NCBI RefSeq assembly: GCF_003967355.1
Contig: NZ_BIFH01000029.1
Span: 182,759-246,758 of the forward strand
From: Embleya hyalina
Lineage (GTDB): Bacteria > Actinomycetota > Actinomycetes > Streptomycetales > Streptomycetaceae
Direction of reading: 5' to 3'
DNA length: 64,000 nucleotides
Part shown: positions 8,278-18,563 of the stretch, one piece after another
Layout: the number at the start of each line of letters is the position of its first letter
Position numbering within the stretch: position 1 is the first letter of the stretch
Position numbers and translations under genes: made by a program
The notes under the pieces: model-generated
Told to the model about the DNA's origin: nothing
The model's input: the letters and a program-made list of their open reading frames with translations, nothing else
Databases searched by the model: none

Positions 8278-9114
8278 GTGCGGGGGTTGATTCGGGCACT
8301 GCCGATACAGGGTCTGCGATTCCAGGCAGTGGTCACGGTCATCGCGATCCTCGTCTGTGGCGCACTCGTGTGGAATGTCGCCGGCGACGGTCGCTGGTCG
8401 ACGGCCTCGGCCTCGGCCAGGGCCGGCGACGCGCCCAAGGAGATACAGGCTCCGCTGCAGCCGGGCAGTCCGAACGCGCAGGAGCCTGCCACGCCGCCGG
8501 CCGCGCAGCAGCCGCCGGTGGACTCCACTCTGGTGAGCAAGGTCAAGGGCGAGGGCAAGGTGGTCGCCCTGACCCTGGACGACGGGCCGTGGCCGGAGTG
8601 GACCGACAAGGCCCTGTCGATCCTCGCCCGCAACGACGTCAAGGCCACCTTCTGCATGGTCGGCCAGCAGGCCAAGGACCATCCGGACCTGGTCCGCAAG
8701 GTGGTCGCGGCCGGCCACACGCTGTGCAACCACAGCATGACGCACGACATCAACCTGAAGAAGCGCACGCCGCAGGAGATGCACGGTCAGATGCAGGAGA
8801 CGCTGGACTGGATCCACAAGGCCTCCCCCGGCACGCCCGTGCGCTGGTTCCGCGCGCCGGGCGGCAACTGGTCCGAGGAGGTCCGCCAGACCGCCGCGTC
8901 GCTGGGCATGGGCTCACTGCACTGGACGGTGGACACCAACGACTGGCAGAAGGCCGGCGTCCCCAAGATGCTCCAGAACGTCCACGGCCAACTCGGCCCC
9001 CGAGGCATCATCCTGTGCCACGACGGCGGCGGCGAACGCAGCCAAACCATGGCCATGCTCGAACAGGTAATCCCCGAACTGAAGTCCAACGGCTACACCT
9101 TCGTAACCCCCTGA
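8278..9114 (+). CDS. NodB-type polysaccharide deacetylase, membrane anchored
   Basis: 278 aa from GTG 8278, with GGGGG at 8268-8272 as ribosome site; a TTG four codons upstream (8266) is possible but overlaps that site. One N-terminal membrane helix (about 15-34), a Pro/Gln/Ala-rich linker, then a NodB domain with all five motifs: TLDDGP (99-104, catalytic base and metal Asp), HSMTH (152-156, metal His pair), RAPGG (192-196), DTNDW (219-223) and LCHDGGG (246-252, catalytic His). Such enzymes remove acetyl groups from cell wall glycans (GlcNAc, MurNAc or chitin-like polymers) outside the cell using Zn. Complete active site, so expected to be functional. Substrate not determinable from sequence. 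Confidence 0.92.
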   Translation: MRGLIRALPIQGLRFQAVVTVIAILVCGALVWNVAGDGRWSTASASARAGDAPKEIQAPLQPGSPNAQEPATPPAAQQPPVDSTLVSKVKGEGKVVALTLDDGPWPEWTDKALSILARNDVKATFCMVGQQAKDHPDLVRKVVAAGHTLCNHSMTHDINLKKRTPQEMHGQMQETLDWIHKASPGTPVRWFRAPGGNWSEEVRQTAASLGMGSLHWTVDTNDWQKAGVPKMLQNVHGQLGPRGIILCHDGGGERSQTMAMLEQVIPELKSNGYTFVTP

Positions 9115-9208
9115 CCCACCCCGTCCCCCATTCGAGCACAACACCCAGCCGCAGCCCACGCGTCCACAACACACACCCGCAACCCCCACACACGCCACCA
9201 CCAACTCC

Positions 9209-9490
9209 AGCCCGTCCGGCGCTCAAGCACAACACCAAGCCGCAACCTCCACACACGGCGCCACCAATCCAGCCCGTCCGGCGTTTGAGGACAACACCCA
9301 GCCGCAACCCCCACGCACGGCGCCACCAATCCAGCCCGTCCGGCGTTTGAGGACAACACCCAGCCGCAACCTCCACACACGGCGCCACCAACTCCAGCCC
9401 GTCCGGCGCTTGAGGACAACACCCAGCCCCAACCTCCACGCACGGCGCCACCAATCCAGCCCGTCCGGCGTTTGAGGACAAGGCCCCCGG
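9209..9490. repeat. Five tandem ~62-bp intergenic repeats with AGCCCGTCCGGCG core
   Basis: The core AGCCCGTCCGGCG starts at 9209, 9271, 9333, 9396 and 9458, so the period is 62, 62, 63 and 62 bases. Copies 2-4 are nearly identical over their whole length (core, TTTGAGGACAACACCCAGCC, then GCAACCnCCACnCACGGCGCCACCAA); copies 1 and 5 diverge at the outer edges, and a weaker relative lies at about 9130-9200. The stretch 9115-9575 holds no gene. A similar CCGTCCGGCG-TTTGAGGAC core is common between genes in Streptomyces genomes, as I recall. Function unknown; the 62-base spacing is not a multiple of three and argues against coding. Confidence 0.9.
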
Positions 9491-9575
9491 ATGGGCGGCC
9501 GAACGCATACTCCCGCGCCCACCGGGCACGAGCGCACGAGCGCACCAGCACGCGCTCGCTCCCCCGGAGGCCCCC

Positions 9576-10829
9576 ATCGACACCCCCCTCGCCATCGGCC
9601 TCCTCCTCGTCCTCATCGCCGGCAACGGCATGTTCGTCGCCGCCGAGTTCTCCCTCGTCACCGTCGAGCGCAGCGACGTCGCCGCCCGAGCCGAAGCCGG
9701 CGACCGCGGCGCCCGTCGCGTACTCCACGGCCTGCGCACCCTGTCCTTCCAACTCTCCGGCGCCCAACTCGGCATCACGCTGACCTCGCTGATCGCCGGC
9801 TACCTCGCCGAGGCCGCGTTCCGCCTCCCCAGGTTCGCCGCCCTCGTACTGGCCTCCGCGTTGCAGATGGTGCTCGGCGAACTCGTGCCCAAGAACGCCG
9901 CGATCGCCCGTCCCCTGGGCGTCGCCCGCGTCGCCGGCCCGTTCCAGATCGGCTTCTCCCGGCTCTGCCGCCCGCTGATCGTCTTCCTCAACGGCTCCGC
10001 CAACGTCCTCGTGCGGGGGCTCGGGCTCGAGCCGCAGGAGGAACTCGGCTCGGCCCGCTCCCCCGACGAACTGGCCCAACTGGTCCGGCATTCGGCCCGC
10101 GCCGGCGCGCTGCCCGTCGGCACCGCGCGGATCCTGAACCGCGCCCTGCGCTTCGCCGGCAAGCAGGCCGCCGAGGCGATGACCCCGCGCACCGAACTGG
10201 TCACCCTGCCCGCGACCGCGTCGGTGACCGAACTCCTCGACACCGCCCACGCGTGCGGCCACAGCCGGATCCCGGTGCGCGGTCAGGACCTGGACGAGAT
10301 CGTCGGCGTGGCCGTCGTCCGCGACGCGCTGCGGGTGCCCGCCGCGGAGCGCCCGCACACCCCGCTCACCCGGATCGCCCGCGACCCGGTCCTGGTGCCC
10401 ACCTCGCTCGACCTCCAACGCGCGGTCGAGCGCCTGCGCGAGGGCCGCACCCAGCTGGCCGTCGTGGTCGACGAGTACGGCGGCACCGCCGGCGTCCTGA
10501 CCGCCGAGGACCTGGCCGAGGAACTGGTCGGCGACCTCGCCGACGAACACGACCCGGCGGACGAGCCGGACGCGCCGCCGCAGCGCCCCCCGAGCACCCA
10601 CGTGCTGCGCCTGTCCGGTCTGCTGCGCGCCGACGAGGTCGAGGAGGCCTGCGGCTGGCGCATGCCGGTCGGCGACTACAACACGCTGGCCGGCCTGGTC
10701 CTGGCGCACCTGGGCCGGCTGCCCCGGGTGGGCGACCACGTGGACGTGGCCGGCAGGCGGCTCACCGTGGTCCGCATGGACCGGCACCGGATCGACGAGG
10801 TGGAACTGCGGACGGAGCCCGACGCGTGA
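9576..10829 (+). CDS. CNNM/CorC-type membrane protein with CBS pair (apparent ATC start)
   Basis: 417 aa if translation begins at ATC 9576. The frame has no ATG, GTG or TTG before ATG 9630, yet the 18 codons between encode the first half of the CNNM/DUF21 first helix (IDTPLAIGLLLVLIAGNG), and a GGAGG at 9566-9570 sits 5 bases before the ATC. Starting at 9630 would cut this helix in half. Layout: CNNM membrane domain (~1-200) with FVAAEFSLVTVER and SGAQLGITLTSL, motif LGELVPKN in the third helix region, cytosolic CBS pair (~210-330), acidic linker and a C-terminal CorC/HlyC domain with GDYNTLAGLVL. Family members take part in divalent cation (Mg/Co) export or homeostasis. Stop overlaps the next start (GTGA). 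Confidence 0.88.
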   Translation: MDTPLAIGLLLVLIAGNGMFVAAEFSLVTVERSDVAARAEAGDRGARRVLHGLRTLSFQLSGAQLGITLTSLIAGYLAEAAFRLPRFAALVLASALQMVLGELVPKNAAIARPLGVARVAGPFQIGFSRLCRPLIVFLNGSANVLVRGLGLEPQEELGSARSPDELAQLVRHSARAGALPVGTARILNRALRFAGKQAAEAMTPRTELVTLPATASVTELLDTAHACGHSRIPVRGQDLDEIVGVAVVRDALRVPAAERPHTPLTRIARDPVLVPTSLDLQRAVERLREGRTQLAVVVDEYGGTAGVLTAEDLAEELVGDLADEHDPADEPDAPPQRPPSTHVLRLSGLLRADEVEEACGWRMPVGDYNTLAGLVLAHLGRLPRVGDHVDVAGRRLTVVRMDRHRIDEVELRTEPDA

Positions 10830-11815
10830 CGGGCGACCTGCTGCTGTCGCTGGTCCTGCTCGCGGCCAACGCGTTCTTCGTCGGCGCCGAGTTCTCGGTG
10901 ATCTCCGCCCGCCGGACCCGGATCGCGCCCCGGGCCGAGGCCGGCTCGCGCCGGGCGACGATGGTGCTCACCGCGATGGGCCGGCTGTCCACCATGCTCG
11001 CCGCCGCCCAACTCGGCATCACGGTGGCCTCGCTCGGCCTGGGCGCGGTGGCCGAACCGGCGCTCGCGCACCTGCTCGGCGCCCCGATCGAGGCCCTTGG
11101 CCTGCCCGCCGGCGCGGTGCACCCGATCGCCTTCGTGGTGGGCCTGGCGGTGGTGGTGTTCTGCCACATGGTGCTCGGCGAGATGGTGCCCAAGAACATC
11201 GCGCTGGCCGGGCCCGAGGAGTGCGCGATGTGGCTGACCCCGCCGCTGCTGGTGTTCGCCCGGGCGACCGCGCCGATCCTGTGGCTGTTCAACCACATCG
11301 CCAACCTCTGCCTGCGCGTCTTCGGGGTGCGGCAGGTGGACGAGGTGCGCAGCGTGTTCACGGCCGAGGAACTTCCGGCGCTGCTCGCCGAGTCGCGCGA
11401 GCACGACCTTCTCGACGTGGACGAGCACGACCGGCTCGCCGGGGCGCTCGCGTTGCACTCCGGTACCGCCGCCGAGGTGCTCCGCCCGTGGTCCGACGTG
11501 GTGGCGCTGCCCGCTCCGGTGTCGGCGGCGGCCCTCGAAGAGGTCGCGGTGCGCACCGGCCTGTCCCGCTTTCCCGTCCTGGACCCGGCCGGGCACCCCC
11601 AGGGCTACGTCCACGTGCTCGACGTACTGGCGCCCGAAACGGACGGTTCGGTACCGGTCTATCCGCTTGTCACCGTCACCCCCGACACCGCGCTGACCGG
11701 CCTGTTGGCCCGCATGCGCGGCTCCCGCGCCCATCTGGCCCTGGTACTGGCGCCGGACTCCGCGCCGCTGGGCCTGGTCACCCTCGACGACGTGATGTCC
11801 TCACTTTTCCCCTGA
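10826..11815 (+). CDS. Second CNNM/CBS membrane protein, short form
   Basis: 329 aa from GTG 10826-10828, whose last two bases start the TGA stop of the preceding CNNM gene, so the pair is translationally coupled. It has the same CNNM membrane half (LLAANAFFVGAEFSVISARR, AAQLGITVASLGLGA, LGEMVPKNIALA) and a CBS pair, but ends after the CBS domains and lacks the C-terminal CorC domain of its neighbour. The long-short pair organisation is usual for these genes in actinobacteria and suggests a heterodimeric transporter or regulator of divalent cation transport. Membrane localisation is certain from the helices; transported ion is inference. Confidence 0.9.
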   Translation: MTGDLLLSLVLLAANAFFVGAEFSVISARRTRIAPRAEAGSRRATMVLTAMGRLSTMLAAAQLGITVASLGLGAVAEPALAHLLGAPIEALGLPAGAVHPIAFVVGLAVVVFCHMVLGEMVPKNIALAGPEECAMWLTPPLLVFARATAPILWLFNHIANLCLRVFGVRQVDEVRSVFTAEELPALLAESREHDLLDVDEHDRLAGALALHSGTAAEVLRPWSDVVALPAPVSAAALEEVAVRTGLSRFPVLDPAGHPQGYVHVLDVLAPETDGSVPVYPLVTVTPDTALTGLLARMRGSRAHLALVLAPDSAPLGLVTLDDVMSSLFP

Positions 11816-11988
11816 TCGAGAGTGTTCCAAAAGGTCTTCAAACGGGTGTCAGTTCGCAATACACCGTTACTTTTCGCAGCCGTTTCGGTACAATGCGCTG
11901 ACCGGCCCTGCCGGGTCCCTCTGTACGCCGCCGGGTCGTCCCCCGGTCGGATACCCGGTTCCCCACAGCACAGCGCCGCTTTCCCCTC

Positions 11989-12009
11989 CCCGGATTTTCC
12001 GGGTTTCTT
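11989..12009 (+). terminator. Short hairpin with T-rich tail between CNNM gene and hypothetical gene
   Basis: CCCGGA (11989-11994), loop TTT, TCCGGG (11998-12003), then TTTCTT. It lies 180 bp after the CNNM stop and only 29 bp before the next ATG, so it could act as a weak terminator or sit in the leader of the following gene. Confidence 0.4.
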
Positions 12010-12037
12010 GGACTCTGCATCGAAATGAGGCGGTCTC

Positions 12038-12607
12038 ATGGTCCTGCGTGTGCCCGAGGCTCCCGAATCGGCCCGACGAGCGGCGCGAGCCGTGCTCGAT
12101 TCCCGTGAATCGCTGCCCGCCGACTGCCGCACCGATCAAGCCGCGCTCACGGCCGGATTCCCGCACCGCGTCTTCGAGATCGACCTGCTCGACCTGGTCT
12201 CCGAGCGCGGTGTCCGCAGCGCTCGGCAGGTGGGTTGGCGCTGGCTCATGTGGTCCGGCGACACGGTCGTCGGCGGCATCGAGGTCCGCACCGGCCCGAC
12301 CGGCCACGGCGTCGGCCGATTCGTCGAGGGCCCGTTCACCGTCGCCACCGCGCCCGCCGCCGCAGCGGCCCGCGCGCTGCCGCAGACCCTGCTGCGCCGC
12401 GACGAGGCGCGCCTGCTGAACGTCCCCGGGATGTACATGGTCGCGCTCTGGCTGGCGGACGAGGCGGGCGGTGTCGACCTGCTCATCCCGCTCGCCCCGG
12501 CGCCCTGCGGGGTGCAGGCGCTGCACGGATACACCGCGGCCGAGTTGGCCGAAGTCCTGGCCGCGCGTACCCGCCGGCCGGCCGCCGTGGGGGCTCCGGA
12601 CAGCTGA
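12038..12607 (+). CDS. Conserved hypothetical protein of streptomycete type
   Basis: 189 aa, ATG start. No catalytic motif, signal peptide or membrane helix. Composition is balanced with strands such as RWLMWSGDTVVGGIEV and MYMVALWLADEAGGVDLLIPLAPAP, indicating a compact alpha/beta cytoplasmic protein. It has the codon use of its neighbours. I recognise it only as a type of conserved protein seen in related genomes and cannot assign a function. It lies between the CNNM pair and the DUF5999 gene, each with its own intergenic region, so it is likely monocistronic. Confidence 0.7.
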   Translation: MVLRVPEAPESARRAARAVLDSRESLPADCRTDQAALTAGFPHRVFEIDLLDLVSERGVRSARQVGWRWLMWSGDTVVGGIEVRTGPTGHGVGRFVEGPFTVATAPAAAAARALPQTLLRRDEARLLNVPGMYMVALWLADEAGGVDLLIPLAPAPCGVQALHGYTAAELAEVLAARTRRPAAVGAPDS

Positions 12608-12622
12608 TCACACCCCGCCGTT

Positions 12623-12632
12623 CACACGTGTG
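12623..12632. promoter_or_regulatory. CACACGTGTG palindrome upstream of DUF5999 gene
   Basis: Perfect 10-bp palindrome 128 bp before the DUF5999 start, just after the preceding stop. A second inverted repeat, GCCGGGC (12710-12716) with GCCCGGC (12723-12729), lies nearer the start and could fold in the leader. Either may be regulatory; evidence is only symmetry. Confidence 0.25.
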
Positions 12633-12759
12633 GTCACATCTTGGGCGCAGTCGGGTGAGAACCGCGATAAGTCCTGCGCGAGGCGGTTTCAAGGCGGAGA
12701 CTGTGATCTGCCGGGCAATGGGGCCCGGCGCGCTCCGCGCAGACAGAGAAGGTACGAGG

Positions 12760-12960
12760 ATGTGCCAGCACCGACCGCATTGCCCCCCGGCGGACAGCCC
12801 CGATCGTGAGGCCGCCGTCGTCGTGGCCGCTCATTTCGAACAGGGATGGAGCCTGCTGTGCAACGGCGTCGTCCTGTTCGAGGACACGGGCGAACTGCTG
12901 CCGGACGGACGCACCATCGCCCCGCACCGACCCCGGGTGGGGTTGGTTTCGGCGGCCTGA
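12760..12960 (+). CDS. DUF5999 family small protein
   Basis: 66 aa from ATG 12760, with AGAAGG about ten bases upstream; longer in-frame extensions lack family similarity. Begins MCQHRPHCPPADSPDRE and continues GWSLLCNGVVLFEDTGELLPDGR, a pattern I recognise as the DUF5999 family found throughout Streptomyces. Two or three cysteines and histidines near the N-terminus could bind metal. Function unknown in the family. Followed 20 bases later by a strong hairpin terminator, so it is a separate transcript end. Confidence 0.88.
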   Translation: MCQHRPHCPPADSPDREAAVVVAAHFEQGWSLLCNGVVLFEDTGELLPDGRTIAPHRPRVGLVSAA

Positions 12961-12980
12961 ACCGTTCGCACGGCCCTGAC

Positions 12981-13013
12981 GAGCCGGAGGTCCCTCGGAA
13001 CGACCTCCGGCTC
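12981..13013 (+). terminator. Intrinsic-type hairpin after DUF5999
   Basis: GAGCCGGAGGTC (12981-12992) pairs perfectly with GACCTCCGGCTC (13002-13013) around a 9-base loop: a 12-bp stem, followed by TCGTCTG. Located 20 bp past the DUF5999 stop. Confidence 0.8.
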
Positions 13014-13052
13014 TCGTCTGCCCGGAACCCGATCCGACGGCGGCTCGTGACC

Positions 13053-13076
13053 GGCCCCCGGGTCGACCCGGGGGCC
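13053..13076. promoter_or_regulatory. 24-bp perfect palindrome upstream of tetR-family gene
   Basis: GGCCCCCGGGTC followed directly by its reverse complement GACCCGGGGGCC, a perfect 24-bp palindrome with no spacer, 68 bp before the TetR start. TetR proteins bind palindromes of this size, so it is a good candidate for an autoregulatory operator. It could alternatively form a cruciform or a terminator stem. Confidence 0.45.
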
Positions 13077-13144
13077 TCGCGCTCGCGGTCCCGATACAGT
13101 CCGAGCGGCACCGGCCGCGCGCGACGACTCGGAGTTTTGTCCCC

Positions 13145-13744
13145 ATGGGCATCGGCGACACTGGCGACACCCCTCGGCCCGGTCGCCCGCGCGACCCGCG
13201 CACCGACGAGCTGATCCTGGCCGCGGCCCGCGAACTGGTCGCCGAGCAGGGGTACAACCGGGTCAGTATCGACGCGGTCGCCCGCCGCGCGGGGGTGACC
13301 AGGCCGACCGTGTACCGCCGCTGGCCCTCGAAGGCGCACCTGGTGCACGAGGCGGTCTATCCGGCCCGCGAGATGAGCTTCCGGCCGCTGCCGCACGAGG
13401 ACTTCGCCACCGGCGTGTCGCGCTTCGCCGAGGCCGCGCTCGACTCCTTCCGTCGCCCGGAGACCGCGGCCGCGGTGCCGGGGCTGCTCGCCGAGTACCG
13501 CGACCAGCCCGAGCTGAAGGATCTGCTCGTGGCCCGGATGGATCCGGTCCGGGCGATCTTCCGGGCCTTCGTCGCGGACGCGATCGCGCGTGGTCAGGCC
13601 CGCCCGGACCTGGACGCGGATCTGCTGTTCGAATCGCTCAGCGGCGCGTTGATGTTCGGTGTCCTGGGCAGCGACCTGGCCGCCGAGCCCGGCTTCGCCG
13701 CCTCGGTGGCCCGGCTGCTGACACACGGCGCGGCCCGCCCCTGA
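13145..13744 (+). CDS. TetR/AcrR-family transcriptional regulator
   Basis: 199 aa. After a Gly/Asp/Pro-rich start (GRPRDPRTDELI) comes the TetR DNA-binding domain at about residues 18-65, with the helix-turn-helix signature VSIDAVARRAGVTRPTVYRRWPSK. The C-terminal ligand domain contains the TetR_C-type segment ending LTHGAARP. A repressor of a nearby or its own gene is the usual role; the ligand is unknown. The only adjacent targets are itself (a 24-bp palindrome lies upstream) and the convergent gcvP, which is unlikely. Shares a bidirectional terminator with gcvP. Confidence 0.92.
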   Translation: MGIGDTGDTPRPGRPRDPRTDELILAAARELVAEQGYNRVSIDAVARRAGVTRPTVYRRWPSKAHLVHEAVYPAREMSFRPLPHEDFATGVSRFAEAALDSFRRPETAAAVPGLLAEYRDQPELKDLLVARMDPVRAIFRAFVADAIARGQARPDLDADLLFESLSGALMFGVLGSDLAAEPGFAASVARLLTHGAARP

Positions 13745-13769
13745 GCGGTGGCTCGGGGACGGGCCGCGC
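13728..13769. terminator. Bidirectional terminator between tetR-family gene and gcvP
   Basis: GCGCGGCCCG (13728-13737) pairs with CGGGCCGCGC (13760-13769), and the intervening bases extend the stem with CCCC/GGGG and GAGC/GCTC around a GGTG loop. The stem overlaps the TetR stop codon (13742-13744) and ends 11 bases before the gcvP stop at 13781, so it serves both convergent genes. Confidence 0.85.
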
Positions 13770-13780
13770 GGGTCCGCGGA

Positions 13781-16702
<2,922 letters not shown>

Positions 16703-16760
16703 CGCGAAAGGCCTCCTGGATCGCTCCTGGACGGACACGCGGGTCGCGCGCCCACCGGCC

Positions 16761-16990
16761 TCCCCCTCTGTCATCGGTACCTGAGAGCTTCACCCCGCCC
16801 GGAACACCGGCGGGGCCGGTCCCACGAACGCGATTTGCACCGTCGGCGAGGATCCGACCCGACTCGGCGAGCCACGTGCGGATCCTGCTTTCCAGAGTGC
16901 CCACGACCACGCGGTACGGGTGCCTGAGAGATTCCGGGGAGGAGTTGCTCCTTCGGCGCCTCGTGCGGACGACACGAGAACTCTCCCGCG
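16761..16990 (-). ncRNA. Glycine riboswitch, two aptamer-like domains, upstream of gcvP
   Basis: Read on the minus strand, the leader has a first domain at about 16990-16918: GGGAGAGTTCTCGTG..., GCGCCGAAGGAGCAACTCC, then GGAATCTCTCAGGCACC, the classic gcvT-element core. A second domain follows (about 16900-16761) with ACTCTGGAAAGCAG, a CCGACGGTGCAAA segment and GGTGAAGCTCTCAGGTACC followed by GACAGAGGGGGA. The CTCTCAGG(C/T)ACC element occurs in both, so this is the tandem cooperative form that senses glycine and activates the cleavage system. It ends about 60 bases before the gcvP start. Identification is from conserved sequence; folding was not computed. Confidence 0.93.
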
Positions 16991-17069
16991 CGAACGTAAT
17001 GGGCGGCTTCAACGGTATCAGCGTGGCATCGGGTACGGACGGGACGCCAGGCGGGAGGCGAGGGGCTTG

Positions 17070-18470
17070 TCAGGTCGGCGGGGCCGGCGCACCGGGGTCG
17101 GCCGGCCCGGACGGGTGGTCGCCCGCGTCGCCCGTGCCCGGGAGGGGCAGCGGCTCCCCCGGCCGCAGCGCCGGGTCGGCGAGGGCGAAGGTGCGCACCC
17201 GGCCCGGTTCTCCGCCCGGGACCTCGAAGCGCACCGTGACGCGGCCGACGCCGCTGCCCTGGACCCAGCCGGGGCCGAAGTCCTCGTGGACCACGTCCTG
17301 GCCGGGGGACCAGGAGACCCGCCCGAGGGTGGGCTCGGCGGCCTCGTCCCCCGTCGGCTCCGCGTCGTCCTCCTCCGGCCCCTCCGCAGGCGCGTCGGCG
17401 CCGCCGAACAGGTCCTGCTGGGCGAAGTCGGCCAGGCCGCTGACGCCCACCCCGAGCAGTCGCACCCCGCCGGTGACGTCCACCTGGGCGGCCAACCGGC
17501 GGATCGTCTCGCGGACCACGCCCGGGTCGTCGGTGGGGCCGCGCAGCGTCTCCGAGCGAGTGAGGGTGCTGAAGTCGTAGCGACGCAGCTTCAACACGAT
17601 GGTGCGGCCGGAGCGGCCGGCCGCGCGCAGCCGCTCCACGCAGCGGATCGAGAGCCGGTCCAGTTCCCTGGTGATCCGCTCGCGGTCGACCAGGTCGGTG
17701 GCGAAGGTGTCCTCGACCGATACCGACTTGGCGTCCCGGTCGGCCACCACCGGGCGCGCGTCCAGGCCCGCGGCCAGTACGTGCAGGCCGTGTCCGTGCG
17801 CCTGGCCCAGCAGGCGGACCAGTTCGCTCTCGTCCACGGCGGCCAGTTCGGCGACGGTGTCCAGGCCGGCCCGGCGCAACACGTCGCCGGTGGCCGGTCC
17901 GACCCCGGGCAGCGCGCGCACCGGGAGCGGGTCGAGCATCGCCCGCTCGGTGCCGGGCGCCACCACGCACAGCCCGTCGGGCTTGTCCGCCTCGGAGGCG
18001 ATCTTGGCCAGCAGTTTGGAGGTGGCCGCGCCGACCGAGCAGGTCAGGCCGGTGGCGGCGTGGATGTCGGCGCGCAGGCGCACGGCGATCGTGGTGACCC
18101 GGGCGGTGTCCAGTGCGCCGCCGTGCGGGCCCGCCTCCAGGTCGATGAACGCCTCGTCCAGGCTGAGCGGTTCGACCAGCGGGGACAACCGGTGCAGCAG
18201 TTCCATCACGGTGTCGCTGACCTGCCGGTACAGGCCGAAGCGGGGGCTGAGGAAGGCCGCGTTGGGGCAGCGCCGGCGGGCCTCGCCGATGGACATCGCG
18301 GAGCGTACGCCGAAGACCCGGGCCTCGTAGGAGGCGGTGGCCACCACGCCCCGGGCGCCGATGCCGCCCACGATCACGGCCTTGCCGGCCAGGCTGGGCT
18401 TGGCGACCTGCTCGACCGACGCGTAGAACGCGTCCATGTCGAGGTGGAGGATGCCCGGCGCCTGTCTCAC
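17070..18470 (-). CDS. dinB: DNA polymerase IV (Y-family) with C-terminal SH3/Tudor-like extension
   Basis: 466 aa from GTG 18468-18470; a TTG three codons earlier (18479) is an alternative. Catalytic acidic residues sit in LDMDAFYASVE (Asp 11, Asp 13) and SLDEAFID (Asp 105, Glu 106); a GVGPATGDVLRRAG helix-hairpin-helix follows and the little-finger domain spans about 245-345. The beta-clamp motif is QQDLFGG (351-357). After it a 108-residue tail contains an acidic stretch and a domain beginning LGRVSWSPGQDVVHEDFGPGWVQ, similar to the short SH3-like module at the end of UvrD/PcrA helicases. Performs translesion synthesis. The tail may mediate partner binding. Transcribed toward the gcvP riboswitch. 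Confidence 0.95.
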   Translation of the reverse strand: MRQAPGILHLDMDAFYASVEQVAKPSLAGKAVIVGGIGARGVVATASYEARVFGVRSAMSIGEARRRCPNAAFLSPRFGLYRQVSDTVMELLHRLSPLVEPLSLDEAFIDLEAGPHGGALDTARVTTIAVRLRADIHAATGLTCSVGAATSKLLAKIASEADKPDGLCVVAPGTERAMLDPLPVRALPGVGPATGDVLRRAGLDTVAELAAVDESELVRLLGQAHGHGLHVLAAGLDARPVVADRDAKSVSVEDTFATDLVDRERITRELDRLSIRCVERLRAAGRSGRTIVLKLRRYDFSTLTRSETLRGPTDDPGVVRETIRRLAAQVDVTGGVRLLGVGVSGLADFAQQDLFGGADAPAEGPEEDDAEPTGDEAAEPTLGRVSWSPGQDVVHEDFGPGWVQGSGVGRVTVRFEVPGGEPGRVRTFALADPALRPGEPLPLPGTGDAGDHPSGPADPGAPAPPT

Positions 18471-18563
18471 ACCGCGCAATCATGACGCACCGGTCCGACA
18501 TCCGCGGTGATCGGGCGTTCGGGCGTGCCGACGCGCGACACCGGGCGGGTGATCGCCCGGCGG

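Noticed and set aside
9209..9490. CRISPR-like look of evenly spaced repeats
   Set aside because: The intervals between cores are themselves conserved, so there are no unique spacers, and no cas gene is near.
12235..12960. 241-residue frame extending the DUF5999 gene upstream
   Set aside because: The upstream part overlaps another gene in a different frame; family similarity begins at ATG 12760.
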